DNA of 64,000 nt from Aphrocallistes beatrix (lineage: Eukaryota > Porifera > Hexactinellida > Sceptrulophora > Aphrocallistidae), in NCBI GenBank assembly GCA_963281255.1, contig OY725499.1:3863148-3927147 (forward strand). The letters are read 5' to 3'. Every line of letters begins with the position of its first letter. The stretch's first letter is position 1. The position numbers were made by a program, and so were the translations under genes. Below, piece after piece: positions 14,801 to 29,800 of this stretch. Under the pieces are notes generated by a model that did no database searches, was not told the DNA's origin, and saw only the letters and a list, made by a program, of their open reading frames with translations.

Positions 14801-17800
14801 TTCACATTCTACAACGTGTAATACATGGGTGATTAATTGTAATCAACCTCAACTTAATTTACATTAATATTAACATAATTTACATTAATACTTGTATTAA
14901 CATATCATCCATATTTTATGAAAACTTAAGTGAAATTGTCTTACACTGGTATTTACTGTGATTCCTAACATTCCGAGTACAGAAAGGACTCTGCTGTTTA
15001 ACAGATTTTAAGGGTATGGATAGTTAGAAACATATCCTGGTGATACCTGATTAGCATACTATAATACGTAGTTAGCTTGGAAATAATATTTGTAATTGGG
15101 AAAATAAAGAATTTCAAACCAACTTCACACTCAATTCTTTATTATTTAGATTCTCTTTAAATGTGTTCGAAATAGACATTAAACAACTTTAAGATAACGA
15201 TTCATTAAATCGAACTTTGACAGATTTGATCAGACAAGCCACTTTAGCATTGACTAAATTAAGAATAATCTGCAAAATTGAATGATTAATCTCAACAGTT
15301 TCAAATGAAGGACAACTACCGTTGTGAACTACGCTCTTTCGAGGATTGAAAATATTTTATTCACCAATGTGATGCACCATATAACTTCTATCAGTATTCT
15401 CTTGCAGAATTCGGTTCCATTATAAGAATATCAAATTGATATGACTGAGAGAAAGGTTTGGGCTAAATAAAGTTCCAATATGGAAATGTAACTATGGATC
15501 TGAGCTTCAATTACATGAATATGGAAATGTGGGTAGTCGATATACGTAAATAATTATGCTAAACTGTTCAACCACTTAAGTTTCAGATATGGAAACAACA
15601 GAATTGGACAACATGTCACTGTTATAAAGTAAGAGTGGGCATATCCCATGTTAATGTTTGCAAGTTGCAACATAATTGTGGAGTAAGATCAAAGGAACTA
15701 GGAACTGAAATTACAAATTAGATCCAACCCCACTATTGCATCACATGAACACATGTACTAACTAAGATTCTAATCAGAAGACTGTTCACTTTGTAAAATA
15801 ACCACTGACACAGAACAAACAAGAATAGTATGTACGACACATTGCTCCACTCTGCTGTAAGTTTAGAGTAGTAAGCGGGACAAATGTATACCGCAGGCAC
15901 ACTTTAAGCCAACCCAACCCGCAGTCTATAACAAAAAATATTGGCCAAAACCCCCGAAATTATTCGACCTACACCAACCTGTCCCACACGAAACTCTGAT
16001 TGAGAGAAGCCAATGAGGACTCAGATATCAATCCTGAGGTATCCTCTAAGGTTAGACATGAGGCGAACTGTCCCATACTGTGTCACTACATACAACTGAA
16101 TGGTATTCAGTTAAGGTATTCAGTAATGCTAATACTGTCTGGCAACCACTCTTCATTCTGAAAAGTCCTTGATCGCTTAAAAAGGACAAAAATGTCACAC
16201 ACACAACAGTGTGGACATTTTGCATATAGGATATTACTACAGTCTAGCCCAGGTGCAGCATTATACAGCAGGAAATTTCCAGATGATTGAAACAGCTGAA
16301 ACTGGAACTTGCTCTAACCTTTGCACATCACCCTCAATCATATCCAGCATTATTCTGCTAATTATCTTCATTTGGAACTAGGTTTATAGTACGAGTTGTC
16401 CAACATCTTAATATTAAATCAGTAATCTTAGCATTTACTCATAACGCTAGTACCAACCTAATACGTACAGTATTAGTTCCAATTGATGGGCAAATCCTGA
16501 CTGGAAAGTCCCAATCCAACCCTGAATGGAAATGGAATTTAACTCATAAACCCCGGAATTTCAATTTAAAGAACTTAAGCCCTATTCTAGGGATTGGAAC
16601 TTTCTTTTATTTTGAATTTAGGCTAGACATCCAAGACACAAAGTGTTCGCTAGCCGCGCAACGCAAGTACGCGAAGCGCGCTTGTATTAAAAAAACCCAG
16701 CGTACGTGCCTACATCTGATAGGAATAGTTTTATTTGTAGTTGTAAGGAATAGTTTTTTCAAATATATTAAAAAACATAGAACTTCTTCTGTATGGAATA
16801 TCCCTCCTAGTCCCAAGCTATTTCCGTACAGTACTAGTATATCCATTAAGATCTAATTTATGTATTCCTGTGAAGAAATAGGGAAATTATATTTTTAGAA
16901 TCGTAAGGGTGTCAAACTCGTGAACTAATCCTACGCAGTGGGCTGCTAGATTAAGACAGAAAATACTCTTAAGTAATATAAACATTATCTTAACATGAGT
17001 GGGAGCTAGGTACAACGCAGATAGTCATGAAAAAAGTACTGGAAACTTCATTTGTAATATTATTCGAACTATATCAGTGTGGTGCATTCGTTGGTTACTT
17101 CAATCAGAGTTTAATAGTTCCAAAAAACAAAAGTACATATTTGGTTTAAGGATACTGATTGGATGATTTTCAAGTTGCACAATGCATACAATTGACCAAG
17201 TTGCAAAAAATTTCAAAACGCAAAACATATTTCACTAAATATGGTAAATATTGTATTTTGAAACATGCCACATTATGCTACAATTAATTGTGCAATGTTT
17301 GTCATAAAAATACACAAATATACAATTGTTCACAATATTGTTGCAGAAGACCACATTAACCATGAATAGCTACTAAGTAAACGAATTATATAATCCAAAC
17401 AAGAAGGGTCAACACTCCAAATCTACTTGGCTTACCATCAAAGAGTCGAGAACAGCTGTTCAGTGGCGGACAAGTAAACCTTATCATGATCTGCACCACA
17501 TCTAGCTTAATCAATTTGGCTAGTTCCTCCAAACTAGAAAAATCAAAAAATCAAACAACAAAAATAAAAGAAAGTATACAATGAGGTTAGAGCTAAGAAA
17601 AACTTTTAAGGTACTTTCACAATATACGGTAATATAAAATAAATCTATTTGTGAAATTTTCCAAATAGTACCTCTTTCAACATTAATTAAACATTAAAAT
17701 TCAGAATTCCTATCAGCAGCTTTTTATCTACTAGAATATTGTCTAGTCCATAAATTCCTCCTAAATTAATTATCACTGATAAGCTGGATAATGTCAATTG

Positions 17801-20800
17801 TGCATACATGGACGTATTGATAAAATCGTGGTGATTCACTCTCGGAATATTTAAACCGATAAGTAGAGTCAATACATGAGTATTCACCACTAGAAAATAT
17901 TTGAAAATATATTACAGTACACCCTTGCTAATCCGAACGCTTCATTCTGAAAATCCGAACACTCAAAATATAATTTTATTCGCCTCTATGCTTTGAATAA
18001 ACGTTTATAAACTTAAATATATCAATAAGATTGAGAAACCTCGTTAAATAAGCAATCATAGTGAAATAATATCCTTAATATTCTAACAATGCAAATTTAT
18101 TATAATTAATGCCGTAAATTAGGCATCTTAACCCGTCCCGTCCCGTAAATTAGGCATGCCCACAAAGTTTTATATCACTAAGACTCTCCAATTCTACAAT
18201 CATTTCTAACAAACAAACAAAAGAAGAACTGGTAAGTCGTAGAGATTCGCAAATTGCCACGTAATGCCCTATTGAATTAGTGTTATTTCACTAATCGGAA
18301 CAAATTCACTAATCCGAACGATTTTTTCGATGATTGGAACAGAGCTGTTCGGATTAGCGAGGGTGTACTGTATTATTATTATTATTTACATATCAGGCCT
18401 GAGTTGTTTCTCAAAGATGAGTCTCGCGACTATCTTGGAGGGACTTTCCTTCAGAAGAACCATGGAGCTGAGTGCAGTCACATCTAGAAAAAAATCATAA
18501 CAATTCTGAAAAGTCACTTTTATACCAAACACCAATTTAGTATATTATCTCAACTAATAATACTCGTCCAATCACGAGGTTTTATTTTAAATTCATAAAG
18601 TATTGAAGATGTATAGTAAACCCAAATACTTTAAATAAAAAAAACTCCCACAGACGGGATGGAAGTGTGCTTCCATTTTGCATTTTGATGACGGCATCGT
18701 CACCTTAGGGTGATGGTGCCCTATCATAATATTGTAGAATGTTTAAAGTTGAACATTTCATCCGTCATATGTTTACTTCTATCTATTTTCTAACTCGAGT
18801 TATCGAACTTTGAATATTTAATGAGATGATGACGAGATACAAATTTTTGATCCGTCATTGTCACCTTGGATATCGGCCCGATCAATTGGAGACTTTGAGA
18901 CTATCTAGTGGACTCCATCGCCTACCTTCCATATCAATATCAAGTTTCTACTAATTATATTTTGGCTAATATAGGAGAAATGGTAAAAGTGACAAAATGC
19001 TGTGTCATCATGCTGATTCAGCATAAATCAAAAATCGTATACCGAGGTGCACATTTCCATATCACTTTGCACCTTCTGTAAAAATTTCAAGACGATATCT
19101 CTTAAACTCCGGTCAGGACACGAATTTCGGACGTCCGGCCGGAACATCCTCATTTTAGTACTGTGCATTCTATACTATTAGTATAGTAGCTATGCTACTA
19201 TACTAATACTATAGGAAGCACACTAAAAATAAATAAAAAACTGAATCACAACCTCACACAGGGCCATAGGCGTTGATGATGGGGACCTGAAAACTCAATG
19301 TCTTTATTTTAGTGTTTCACTTGTTTAGATTGTCTTGTGCTTATCCTTATTCTCTATGCATGTTTGATGGTTGATGCCAATTATCGAAATTAAGACGATA
19401 TATATACACTGCCTGAACAAAAGCATTCGTACACCCCATAATTCCCTATATCAAATAGTTATAATACTGATTTATTTAGCGTTTCAAGAATATTTAATTC
19501 GTGAGAGATACACTTAATTTAACTTCGAATTCGAATTCTCTACATTCAGATTACCCACTTTATAAGTTTTCAACTTAATTACCCTTCTTCAAGTAAGTAT
19601 TTTCAGCATTTGCTTTCCTATGCCACATGTCGCGAGTGATCACCATTGTATATGATGGCATTGGTGGTATGAGGTGGCACAGTTTGAAAATATTTAACCT
19701 TGTGGGAGTGTAAACAAGTTGAAAGATTAAAAAATGAGTAATTCGAATTTGAAGTTAAATTAAGCGTATCTATTACCAATACCTTGACTCGCTAAATAAA
19801 TCAGTATTATAACTATTTGTATGTGGAATTATGGGGTGTACGAATACTTTTGTCCAGGCAGTATATATATATTCGTCTTAATTTCGATAATTGCAAAAAA
19901 ACGATGTTCATAGGCACCAATTGCCATAAAATTGGTGCCTATGCATGGTCATAACCCAAACTCGACATAATCCTTTTATTCAATGTTTGACACAATTCTT
20001 TTAAAGATAATCAAACAGAAATAACTAATCTTGTGATTCACTTGCTGGTATTTTTTTCCATTAACATTTCCATTATTTAATTAGGGAATCTACGGGAGTT
20101 TACAAGTAATTTACCTGTAATATTGAGGCATGCAATAAAATTTCAAATATGTAAGAATTATGGAGAGTAACATATGTAAAGGAACCAATTAGGTTATAGA
20201 AACAGCTGTAAATCCACAATGCAGACAATTCTCAATATATTACATACTTTTATGCATATGGTACAGTTTTTTTACTAATTATAGAAAAAATAGCGGCTGA
20301 TAGGTCAGTGGAATCATATCCGTTTATGCTTAATATTAATGAAGTTCACTGATTCATAACTGAAAATAACATTTTTTGCGAGCATGCTAATTATGCAGTT
20401 CTGAGTCAGGAAGGAAGTTGAATAATATTTTAAAAAATATTCAAAATTATGTGTTGAGAAGTACTTCCATATTACAGAGCTATGATATATATGATGGAGT
20501 AGACAATGGATAAATGGTACATGTAGTGCTTTCCTGTATTTTTGGGTTCCACAGAAGGTAGATAAATTTTGATATAGTCATGGGTTATAACATATATCTA
20601 CGTAAATATTTCGTCGGGTAGAAAAAAGTAACAAATCTATGCAATTCTGAATACATAGATGACAAAATGCACGAAAATAGATTCAAACTAACAAAAGTAA
20701 ACTGCCCAAAGCATCATTATTTTCAGGAGTAAAATATCTAGGTTCTATCATAATATGACAATACATAACCAGAGGTATTTCAGAAGACAGAAGTTAGTCA

Positions 20801-23800
20801 CTATGATAGAGTATTGTCGGCAAACTAAAAAATTCGTTCAGACAGTTTTTAAGAATAACCATGGATAACAACATAATGAGTTGAATGCATATAGAACATC
20901 TTCAGGCTGACATCTATTCAGTGCGTATGGAGTTGGATTCGACAGTATATATTATGAACTGTAGAATCGATGTCCAAGACATTATCTAGTTGCCTTCCAT
21001 ACCTCATATATGGCATAGGACCTATACTATAGGCCAGCCATATTGAACTTTATAAATGAGGGAAGAATTAATATGAACTAAAGTAGATTTAAATGATATT
21101 AGTTACGAATGTTCGAGATAAAAAAAATAGGATCCAGTATCCTTCACAAATATTTCCCCCTGGAAGTTGACAGTATTTGTTTGATTTTGCGCATAGATGC
21201 CTCTAATTTTGACAAAATAACTATAATATTTGTCACAAAATTTGTATACAGTCGACTCTCGTTAACACGTACACCAAGGGACCGTGGATATTTGTACTCC
21301 TTATCCGGAGTACGTATTAACCGAAGTACGTACATAGCCACATTTGTCCAAAATACTTAATATCATAGTAATAACTACGTGAGAGTATGAAATTGTACTT
21401 GTCAAATAGAGAACTCATTATCCATGTTGTATTAACGAGATTCGATTGTATTTTCATTGAGAAATATCTGTCTAGTATCTATCTACGTACATACTACGTA
21501 CCATATTCAAAGTGCTCGTAGGCACACACCTGTTCGTATTATCCGTGTTCGTATTAACCGATGTATTTAGTATTGAAAACGCACTGAAGGGGACCCACAA
21601 ATCGTACTTATTATCCGATATTTCGTCTTATCCGTGTTCGTGTTAACCGGAGTTCGTTTGTATATATTTTGCCATAGATTAGGTTGGGGAATCAAAACTT
21701 GTACTTCTTATCCGATTGTACTCCTTATCCGTGTTCGTATTAACGAGAGTCGACTGTATATGAAGCCGAGTCAATAAATTGCATATATAGAATCTTAGGC
21801 AAAAACCTTATCCTCATAGATCGATTACAAGATTCCTTTTTGGCAATGTTTTCTCCAGGAGGGGCAGCTCCTTTGTCCCTCCGTAGCGACCATGCTCATA
21901 GAGTAGTCTTATAGAGGAACAAATAAGGTCAAAATAACGTATCACATTCTTTGATAAGTAAATATTGAATGCAACATCGTTCAAGTCATCCATAAAATAA
22001 TAACTCCGTAAGTTGAAAACGAGTGGATTAAGCAACATATAGAAAATTGACATTAGAAAATCGATAACATATAATGTAGGGAATATTTAATAAATGATGT
22101 ACGCAATTCTTAACATCTTACATACCTTTGGTGGTTTAACGATACGCTTCGCGGCTTTCAAGTGTCAAGTGTAGATTTTGCATTAATTCTATTCATTTAT
22201 TAGCAAATTTTTCGTCAACAAAACCCGAGTAGCTAATTCTACTGTACTATGGATCATAACACAGATCATTTAAACTAATCTACACATATAATAATATACT
22301 TACTCTCTTCTAAGTTGTGCTTGATCAGGAATGAACGTATCGTCTCCAGATGCTGAAAGAACCAATCAAAATAACTGTAAGTGTACTTCAGTGAGTTCAT
22401 CTGTGGGAACTCTGAGCTCAGATGATCCAACTCATCGCCGATAGACAGAGTGGATCCGGTTTGATCCGGCGTCAGAAAAGAAGTCCCAGGAAGTTCCAGA
22501 TCGAGCATAGCCGATGGATCTTGTGTTAGCGTGTCAGTTAGAGCTGTAGCAGTGGACGGGAGCAACACTCCTACAGGAATACACGCAGAGCTGAGATTAA
22601 TTTGGGAAACATACTTTAGTTCAGTATTTTAATAATTATTACCCTAATTTGCCCTGGGATTTTTCTATTTACAAGCGCGCTTCGCTTGCTTGCGGTGCGG
22701 GGCTTGCAGAAACTGCGTGTCCGCAGATTCCTAATGTTAATTTCCCGTCATGAAAAATTTGCCCTTTTGTTAATTTCCCGTCATAATTTTCCGTCATAAA
22801 AAATTTTTACCTAATGTTAATTTCCCGTCATAAAAAAATTTTACCCTAATGTTAATTTCCCGTCAAAAAAAATTACCCTAATGTTAATTTCCCGTCATAA
22901 TTTTCTGTCATAAAAATTAACCTTTATGCATGGCCTACTGTAGTAGGCTATGATTTAAGATATCAAACATATGTTGTGGCTTTGAAGTATTAATGACAAT
23001 CTATTGTAGTGTCGTATAATTAATTCTATTGTGAGAGTGAAGTCGTATATAGTATTGTATAGAAAAGGTGTGAAAAATTGTTTTCCATTTTTTTGCAGAA
23101 GTGTGAAAATTTCGCTTAGATTTTCGAACCTAATCGTAGATTCATCATTTGACACCTACCTGCCAATTTTCGTATCTCTACGACTTGCCAATTCTTCAAT
23201 CAATTCGGACAAACAAACAAACAAACAAAAAAATCCTAGCATTTTAATATATTAGATAGTAACTATCCCAAACTTATATGGTTTCCTTTAAAAATATCTT
23301 AAATCAGAAATGACGCAACACATTCCTGGGGCAACTTAGGGATTTATTAAAAACCCGCCAAAGCCTACGTCAAATGCTAAGTCATCTCCGGTTGAACCAT
23401 TTTGGGCGGGGAAGTAATAAAATTTTGGGGTTTTACTATAAATAGATTCTATCTGCTAAAATTAGTACAGGGCATAATACTCTAACAATCCACAACTAAC
23501 CTTCCCTGTTAGTGGAGAAAGCTTTGAATAGATCGTTGAGAGAACTGGTGACGTTGTCTAGTGTCATTTCATTGACATGTCCCTGCTCCTCTATTGCAAT
23601 GGTAGACAGAACAGCTTTGAACAATCTCTCCACAGCTCTGTACTGGAACTCCCTTAGCTTCTTCATGGATACGAAGTGGGTGGGGCGGAATGAGTCAGTG
23701 AACTTCGTCAGGAGAAGGTGAGGGGTTAAGGTTTTCAGGAGATGACCGTTCCTCACAAGTTGGAGAGGAAGAACCAAGTCTCCCGACGTCTTGATTATCT

Positions 23801-26800
23801 CATTGATTGTCTACATTGAACAGTGGAATAAAATACAAATACATACATAACTATCAGTCGACATATCAAGAGTGCAGGTACTCTCCAAGTATGGAGTGAT
23901 TAATAACTTCGTTGCCCCTGGAATGTGTCGCGTCATTTCCGGTTTAAGCCATTTTGGACGGAGAAGCCATAAAAAATTGGGGTATTTTCTATAAATAGAA
24001 AATACCCCAAGGCAACCGAGGGTAAATAACTAACACAAGAACTGATGGTGTAATGCAACATAACTTCTCGAGGTATATCTTATGCTAGCAAGGATTTGGC
24101 TCAAGTTTGAGTTGAGACTAGAATAACATAGATAAGAGGCGCATATACTTTTAACCTAGTAAACACATGTATTAATCCGGACTTGTGCATGCACATAATA
24201 AGTATAAATACAAAATAATTTTCAAAACTTAAAACTGTAAAAAATTAAAATTCAAGAATCAGATTATTAAGATGTCTACCATACATGCACATTGCATATA
24301 CAGGAACCATCCTATAGCGTTCAAATCGCTCGAAGAGTCAATCGTGTTTAAAGTCCAGGGCTCTATCTCCACTAACAGGTGTGACTGGTACTTGAACGGG
24401 AATTGGATAGAATCCCGACAAAGTCCAATCCTAGATCTCCCTCTCATTCTGGAACCTCATTTCGGAAAGTATGAAGCATTCTACTATGACGTAAACGGAA
24501 TGTTCAATCACGAAGTGTTTGGTCTTGAGAGACTACATCCACTTCGGAACGCACCGTATCAGCCAGCGAGACAGAACAGAGATTCACTCCCGCGACAGAT
24601 CCAACCTTTCAATCAATCTCTCTTGCAACCGCATGAAGTGAGCTATTGTACTCCTCAGCCTCCACAGCTCCCTCATCTATACTCAGCTCAGCTCAACTAG
24701 GAATTTCCTGACTCAATAACATATCAGGACATTAGAAACTAGAACTGTGCTTTTGTAGCCTGTCTGACTGTCTGATTACATTCATATTTATGAAATAACT
24801 TTAATTTAAATTTAAAATGATTTTATATCGTGATGGTTAAAAAGGAGTAGCTAAATATAACGCCTATTGTAGCTGTATATTGCTCACATGTCAATTAGAA
24901 ATGTATTTTGAAATAATAATTACATAATCACAACTGTTTGCTAATATTTCATTTGCAAGTCGCACATACTGTTTCATTTTTTTCTAAATTTGGCATTTCA
25001 TTGGATAAGTTCATGTCAAAAACAGATCTACCATTTCGCTTCTATCGTTTCATGTAGTTACCCAACAAAAGTACTACGATATTTTCCTAAACTGATTCGT
25101 ATTAGTAATATTCTTGAGCAAATTCATATGGGAAGTTATGGACTATTAATCTCAGGAGATTTAGGCTGTTAATGATGGTTAATGAGAAGGTCCACAGAAT
25201 ATATTACGATAGAGGTCCATGGGAAAAAAATGTTGAAATTTCTGCTTTAAAGATATACATTGAAGAATTCATACATATATTAACCTCGATCAATAGTATT
25301 GCATAGTAAAGTAGTAATCTAGGTTCCATGTGGGTAGCTACGAGGGTAACAGAACTGCTTATATACACTTGTAGCTCTATTCGTTTTTCATATAATTCAG
25401 AATCTGGGAATGCTTTGTGTTGTTTGTGGATGACGTCATAACACAGTGATGAGTCATCATTTTTTGATAATAGTTGTATCATATGCGAGGAATATTAATC
25501 TACAGTTTATTAAATTTCAGACTTCTATCACCTAAAATCGCTGAGTTATGCTCGAAAAACTGAAATTTTTAATTATAAAAAGGTGAAAATGACATCATAA
25601 TTCCATGATGAGTCGAAATTTTCGTCTGACGTCAGAACTTATTGGAACCATAGCCAAAAGGCCAAGAAGATACACAATTTTCATGGTAGAAGAGAGTATA
25701 AATAGAGCTAACAATGCAATTATGCTAACTCTGTCCATTAAATTCAATTAATTAAAGTGGCTTATATTTACTTAAAATTTTTTTTGATGGTGCAACTGTA
25801 ATAGAACTACCTTCGTGCAACTGTTGCATTCAAATCAATAGAATGAAGTCCAACCGAAAATACGCGCAACTCATGTGATGGTTTGCATAATCTTACTAAG
25901 TCTTATCAACAAGTTATTTTCATAAATCCTTTTACAGGCATTATCATGTACAAATATTTTGCTTGCTAATAGCACGAATGAATGCTGTGACATAATTTGA
26001 GTTGTCCAGTCTGAATATTATTATGCAATAGTTAGGACTAAAATTATATGTAATATTTTGTGTGATAATATTAGTCATGAGAAGATGGTAATTAAGGTAA
26101 TTGCCCTATAAAAGACTTGATATGACCAATATTACTATCAGATAAAAATTCCAATTGACATTAGAGTAAGATGTTACTTCAGCATGCATCATCGTAATAC
26201 TATCCTTCGTATGGGATGTATACTTCGTAAAGATGATTCTGTATTACGCTCGATTATACAGGAACTCGTCAGTAATAGCACTTTATTATAAAGTTGAAAT
26301 TATTAAGTACGTACGTGTTCATGTTAGCAATCAATCTCACTGGATCTACTGCAGTGGTATTGTGGGAGTTAGGCGTTTGGGTCTCTTTAATGGCGCCTAA
26401 TTATGAAATAATTCACAACTGCACGACAGGAAATATTTACGATTTCGATGATTACAGAATAATAGCAGATCCCATCTCATCAGTACCTATATCCCTTGGA
26501 ACGTAGGATTGCTATTATTCCTATCTCTGGTGGTTTGCCTCATGAAGTATCTAGGTGTCACATATCATGATATTAATGGTAAGGCCTTCCGTTATATTCC
26601 ACGTTTTCTCTTGCCTACATGTTTGGTGGGAATTTTCCTAATCATCACCGGGTCTATTCCAAGACTTTTCATCTTTCAAAAGCTATCTGAGCCAATCATC
26701 AATCTTGTCTATTTCTGTGTGTGGGGTAGGCAAACTCGGATTTTCTATAAAACTCTAAAGTTAAGATATTTAGAGAATAAAATTAGAGGTATGAATTGTC

Positions 26801-29800
26801 AGACCGTCAAGAAATCAGACCATAACTGCCATCATTTCGCTTTCGCTGTCGTTATGAGTATGATAGGAGTAGGTTTTCTGTCCATAATTTCATGTATTGT
26901 GGTCGGTGGATGCTTTTTCTTCATTATGACAGCATTTCGCTACGATCCCTGTCTATTCCACAATCTCTATGGAACTCCATACTATGCGCCGTTACTAACT
27001 ACCAAGTAACAAATCTATGCTCTGAACCTCAGTGGTAGGATCGTGTCGTGGGTTATAACAGCACTACTTATAGTTGCTCATGTTTCAATTGGTTTACAGT
27101 ACTTGTTGGTTACCATTGTATTTTTCGGTAGAAAACTCTGGAGAAATTGGAAGCATCGTTTTGGTAGAGTCCATACTCCTAGCCTCACCGACCCTCTTCT
27201 TAAAACCTCTTCTTACAGAACCTCAACCTACACAAACTCTCAACTGTACTCAATTCAGGAAAACCTGGGATTCCTTTCCAATGACATTACAGCAGGACAG
27301 TAATTACCACTGGATTGGCCCGATTGGCACATTTTAACCGGCCACTTTGAATAAATTCAGCTTAAAATGATCCACTTCAAATCTGGTGATTAAGTCGTTG
27401 GACAAGTACATGAGTGAACCACAAGCCAAGTGATACCTACTGTGATTAATATAATACCTAGTAACCAACTGATTGCTGAGAATTCAACTGCATAGTCTTT
27501 TCTACAGTAACTGATTGAATAAATCTTAAAGTGAATTCTTTTTTTACCTACAATCTGAATAAAATACCTACAATCTGAATAAAATACCTACAATCTGAAT
27601 AAAATACCTACAATCTGAATAAAATACCTACAATCTGAATAAAATACCTACAATCTGAATAAAATCCTAAGTTGACTAATTCATTGAAAAATGATGAAAA
27701 ATTATGAATTATTCAATTAATGAATTATTCAAAATCTCAAACATTAGTGCAGATTCTATGCCCAAAAGTGGTTAAAAGATTGTTCATGTTATATACAGTG
27801 GAACCTCCGTAATCCGACGCCTCTGTAATCCGACATTTCTCTAAACCGAAATTATTTCTGTTCACGGATCGTTTTTCTATAGAAAACAACCTCTATAATC
27901 CGACACCTCGCTATTCCGGAATCCGACAATTTAATGATTTTCCAGTAATGCAAATTCGACCTGGATAATCCGACAAATTATTCGTCTATCAAAAAATGTC
28001 GGATTATGGAGGTTATTTTACCTCTGATCAGACAAATTATTCGTCTGTCAAATATTGTCGGATTGTGGAGTTTATTTTACCTCTATACCTCTAAATTGCT
28101 CAGTCCCTAAGCGAAATATAAAATATTTTTTTCATTATTTTAGTTTCAAATTTTGAGTAATTCATTGATAATTCATGAATTAGTCAACTTAACTTGAAAC
28201 ATAATTTAGTTGTAACTTGGTTCTGACTATATTTAAATGACTATTCAAGTATAATAATTGTCCTATAAAAGTATAGAATACATCTCAAGCTTCAGGTGGG
28301 AAGTGTCATGTCTATACCTGTTTGTATTAAAATAACCTTGATGGTTATAAAACTACACAATATGCCGTTGCAAATTTTAAAGGAAATTGAGCACTCTGAC
28401 ATATCAAATACATAACAGTGATGTATGCAGGATTAGATAATCGATACATAATATGCCTGATTTATCAATAAACAAGTCTCCGGTTACCTGTAGAAACTTG
28501 AGAGGTTGGGAGAGTGAATAGTTGTCGAAGATGAAGTTATTGTCAAATGCCTTGGTTGCTAGGGGTTTAACAGCTCCTGTAGATGAGGTTCGGGATAGTT
28601 TGGGAGCAGGAATAGAACCTGAATAAAGCCAGATAAAAGAGATGTCAGAGATTAGTGGAATACTATGAAGTCTCCTCAAATAATATTAATATCAATTTAA
28701 ATCAATTTGGTTTTCTTAAAGTTTCACCTATGTATGTTTTTCAAGGGTATTGAAAAACATAAAAACATAAAAAAATAAAAAAAGGTATTGAAAAAAAAAA
28801 GGTATTGGAGGGTATTGCAGATTGAGAATATCATATTTTGAAGGATATCATATATTTCTGTACATAATATATCTAAAACATGCACATTACTAATTTCAAA
28901 GGTTCTTAGCGAGAGTGTAGATTCTAATTATAATTAATAATTCAGGAGAAAGATTAAGAGTTCCTTTGATAAACAATCATTCAGAATAATGAGGCATTTT
29001 TCCAATCATTTCTATAATAAAATGAACCTAATTAGTATATGTTAATAGAATAACAATTAATATCAGGATAGTCTAAAATTCACAGTCATAGTTTACGGAA
29101 TCAAATAAATCTAAATTTTAGTATATCATTAAAATATCAAAAGATATATTTGTATAAGGTAAATTACAGTACATTATATAAAAACTATATTCGGTGAAAT
29201 ACAAACACGCGGAAGCTTTAAATTTATAATGAATAAGTTCTGATTAGTGGCATTCCGCTTATAATAATAGAAATGTATTGTTTGTCACATTCTTTGAAGT
29301 TCCAATGATTTGCCAAATCCATGTCAAATGGATATCAGAATGTGTTGAATTCTGATTGGTTAATGCAGCACGCACCTTTGTGAACCATTTTACCTCAGGC
29401 TACGCCAATGCCAGGTTTATAGAATTTAAAAACTAAGTTTTTGTTAAAATGAGGATTCTGGGCATATTTTGGGGTAAATTGTGTCAGCTTCCAGGGCTTG
29501 GCCCTTGGACCACACAGAGGGTTTACACTTCCCCACACCCCAATCTAGCTGTTGTGTCCCTACATCATAAAAACTGCTTTGTGCTCTGCCCCCTAGAGGA
29601 AACATACTAACGACGTCCCTGTTTGTGGACTTCTATTTGACTCTCGGGGTACGCCAATGGTTTATTTTGTTGGGTGTAGTTAAATGTCGGTCCTTATGGT
29701 GGTATTTGTTGGAGTGGTACGTGGTTAGAAACCACTGCTCTAAGGAATACTTTAACAAAATTTGGTCAAATCGGTCCATTAGGTTTTTCATGCACTAGCA

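Larger units (their letters stand above)
6972..17435. other. 10.5-kb ZFYVE26 intron
   Basis: Contains the long repeat copy 1, a TATA-core repeat, the 12.6 kb MITE, the 13.4 kb tandem repeat, the broken 14.5 kb frame and a GC-rich hairpin. Between these (8.15-11.2 kb and 14.85-16.6 kb) I see nothing recognisable. Confidence 0.6.
18484..22303. other. 3.8-kb ZFYVE26 intron
   Basis: Holds the 19.4 kb and 21.2 kb elements and the 19.17 kb palindrome. 18.65-19.15 kb is richer in GC without a frame, possibly an old transposon. A minus frame at 21814-22053 (DDLNDVAFNIYLSKNVIRYF) reads like protein but has no supported ends. Confidence 0.5.

Noticed and set aside
16607..16846. Minus 79-codon frame
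   Set aside because: Contains a copy of the GC-rich hairpin repeat; no other support.
21144..21360. Short frames on both strands
   Set aside because: They overlap the left end of the 21.2 kb TA-flanked element.
27545..27665. Regularly spaced identical repeats as a CRISPR array
   Set aside because: Units are directly adjacent with no unique spacers, in a eukaryotic context.
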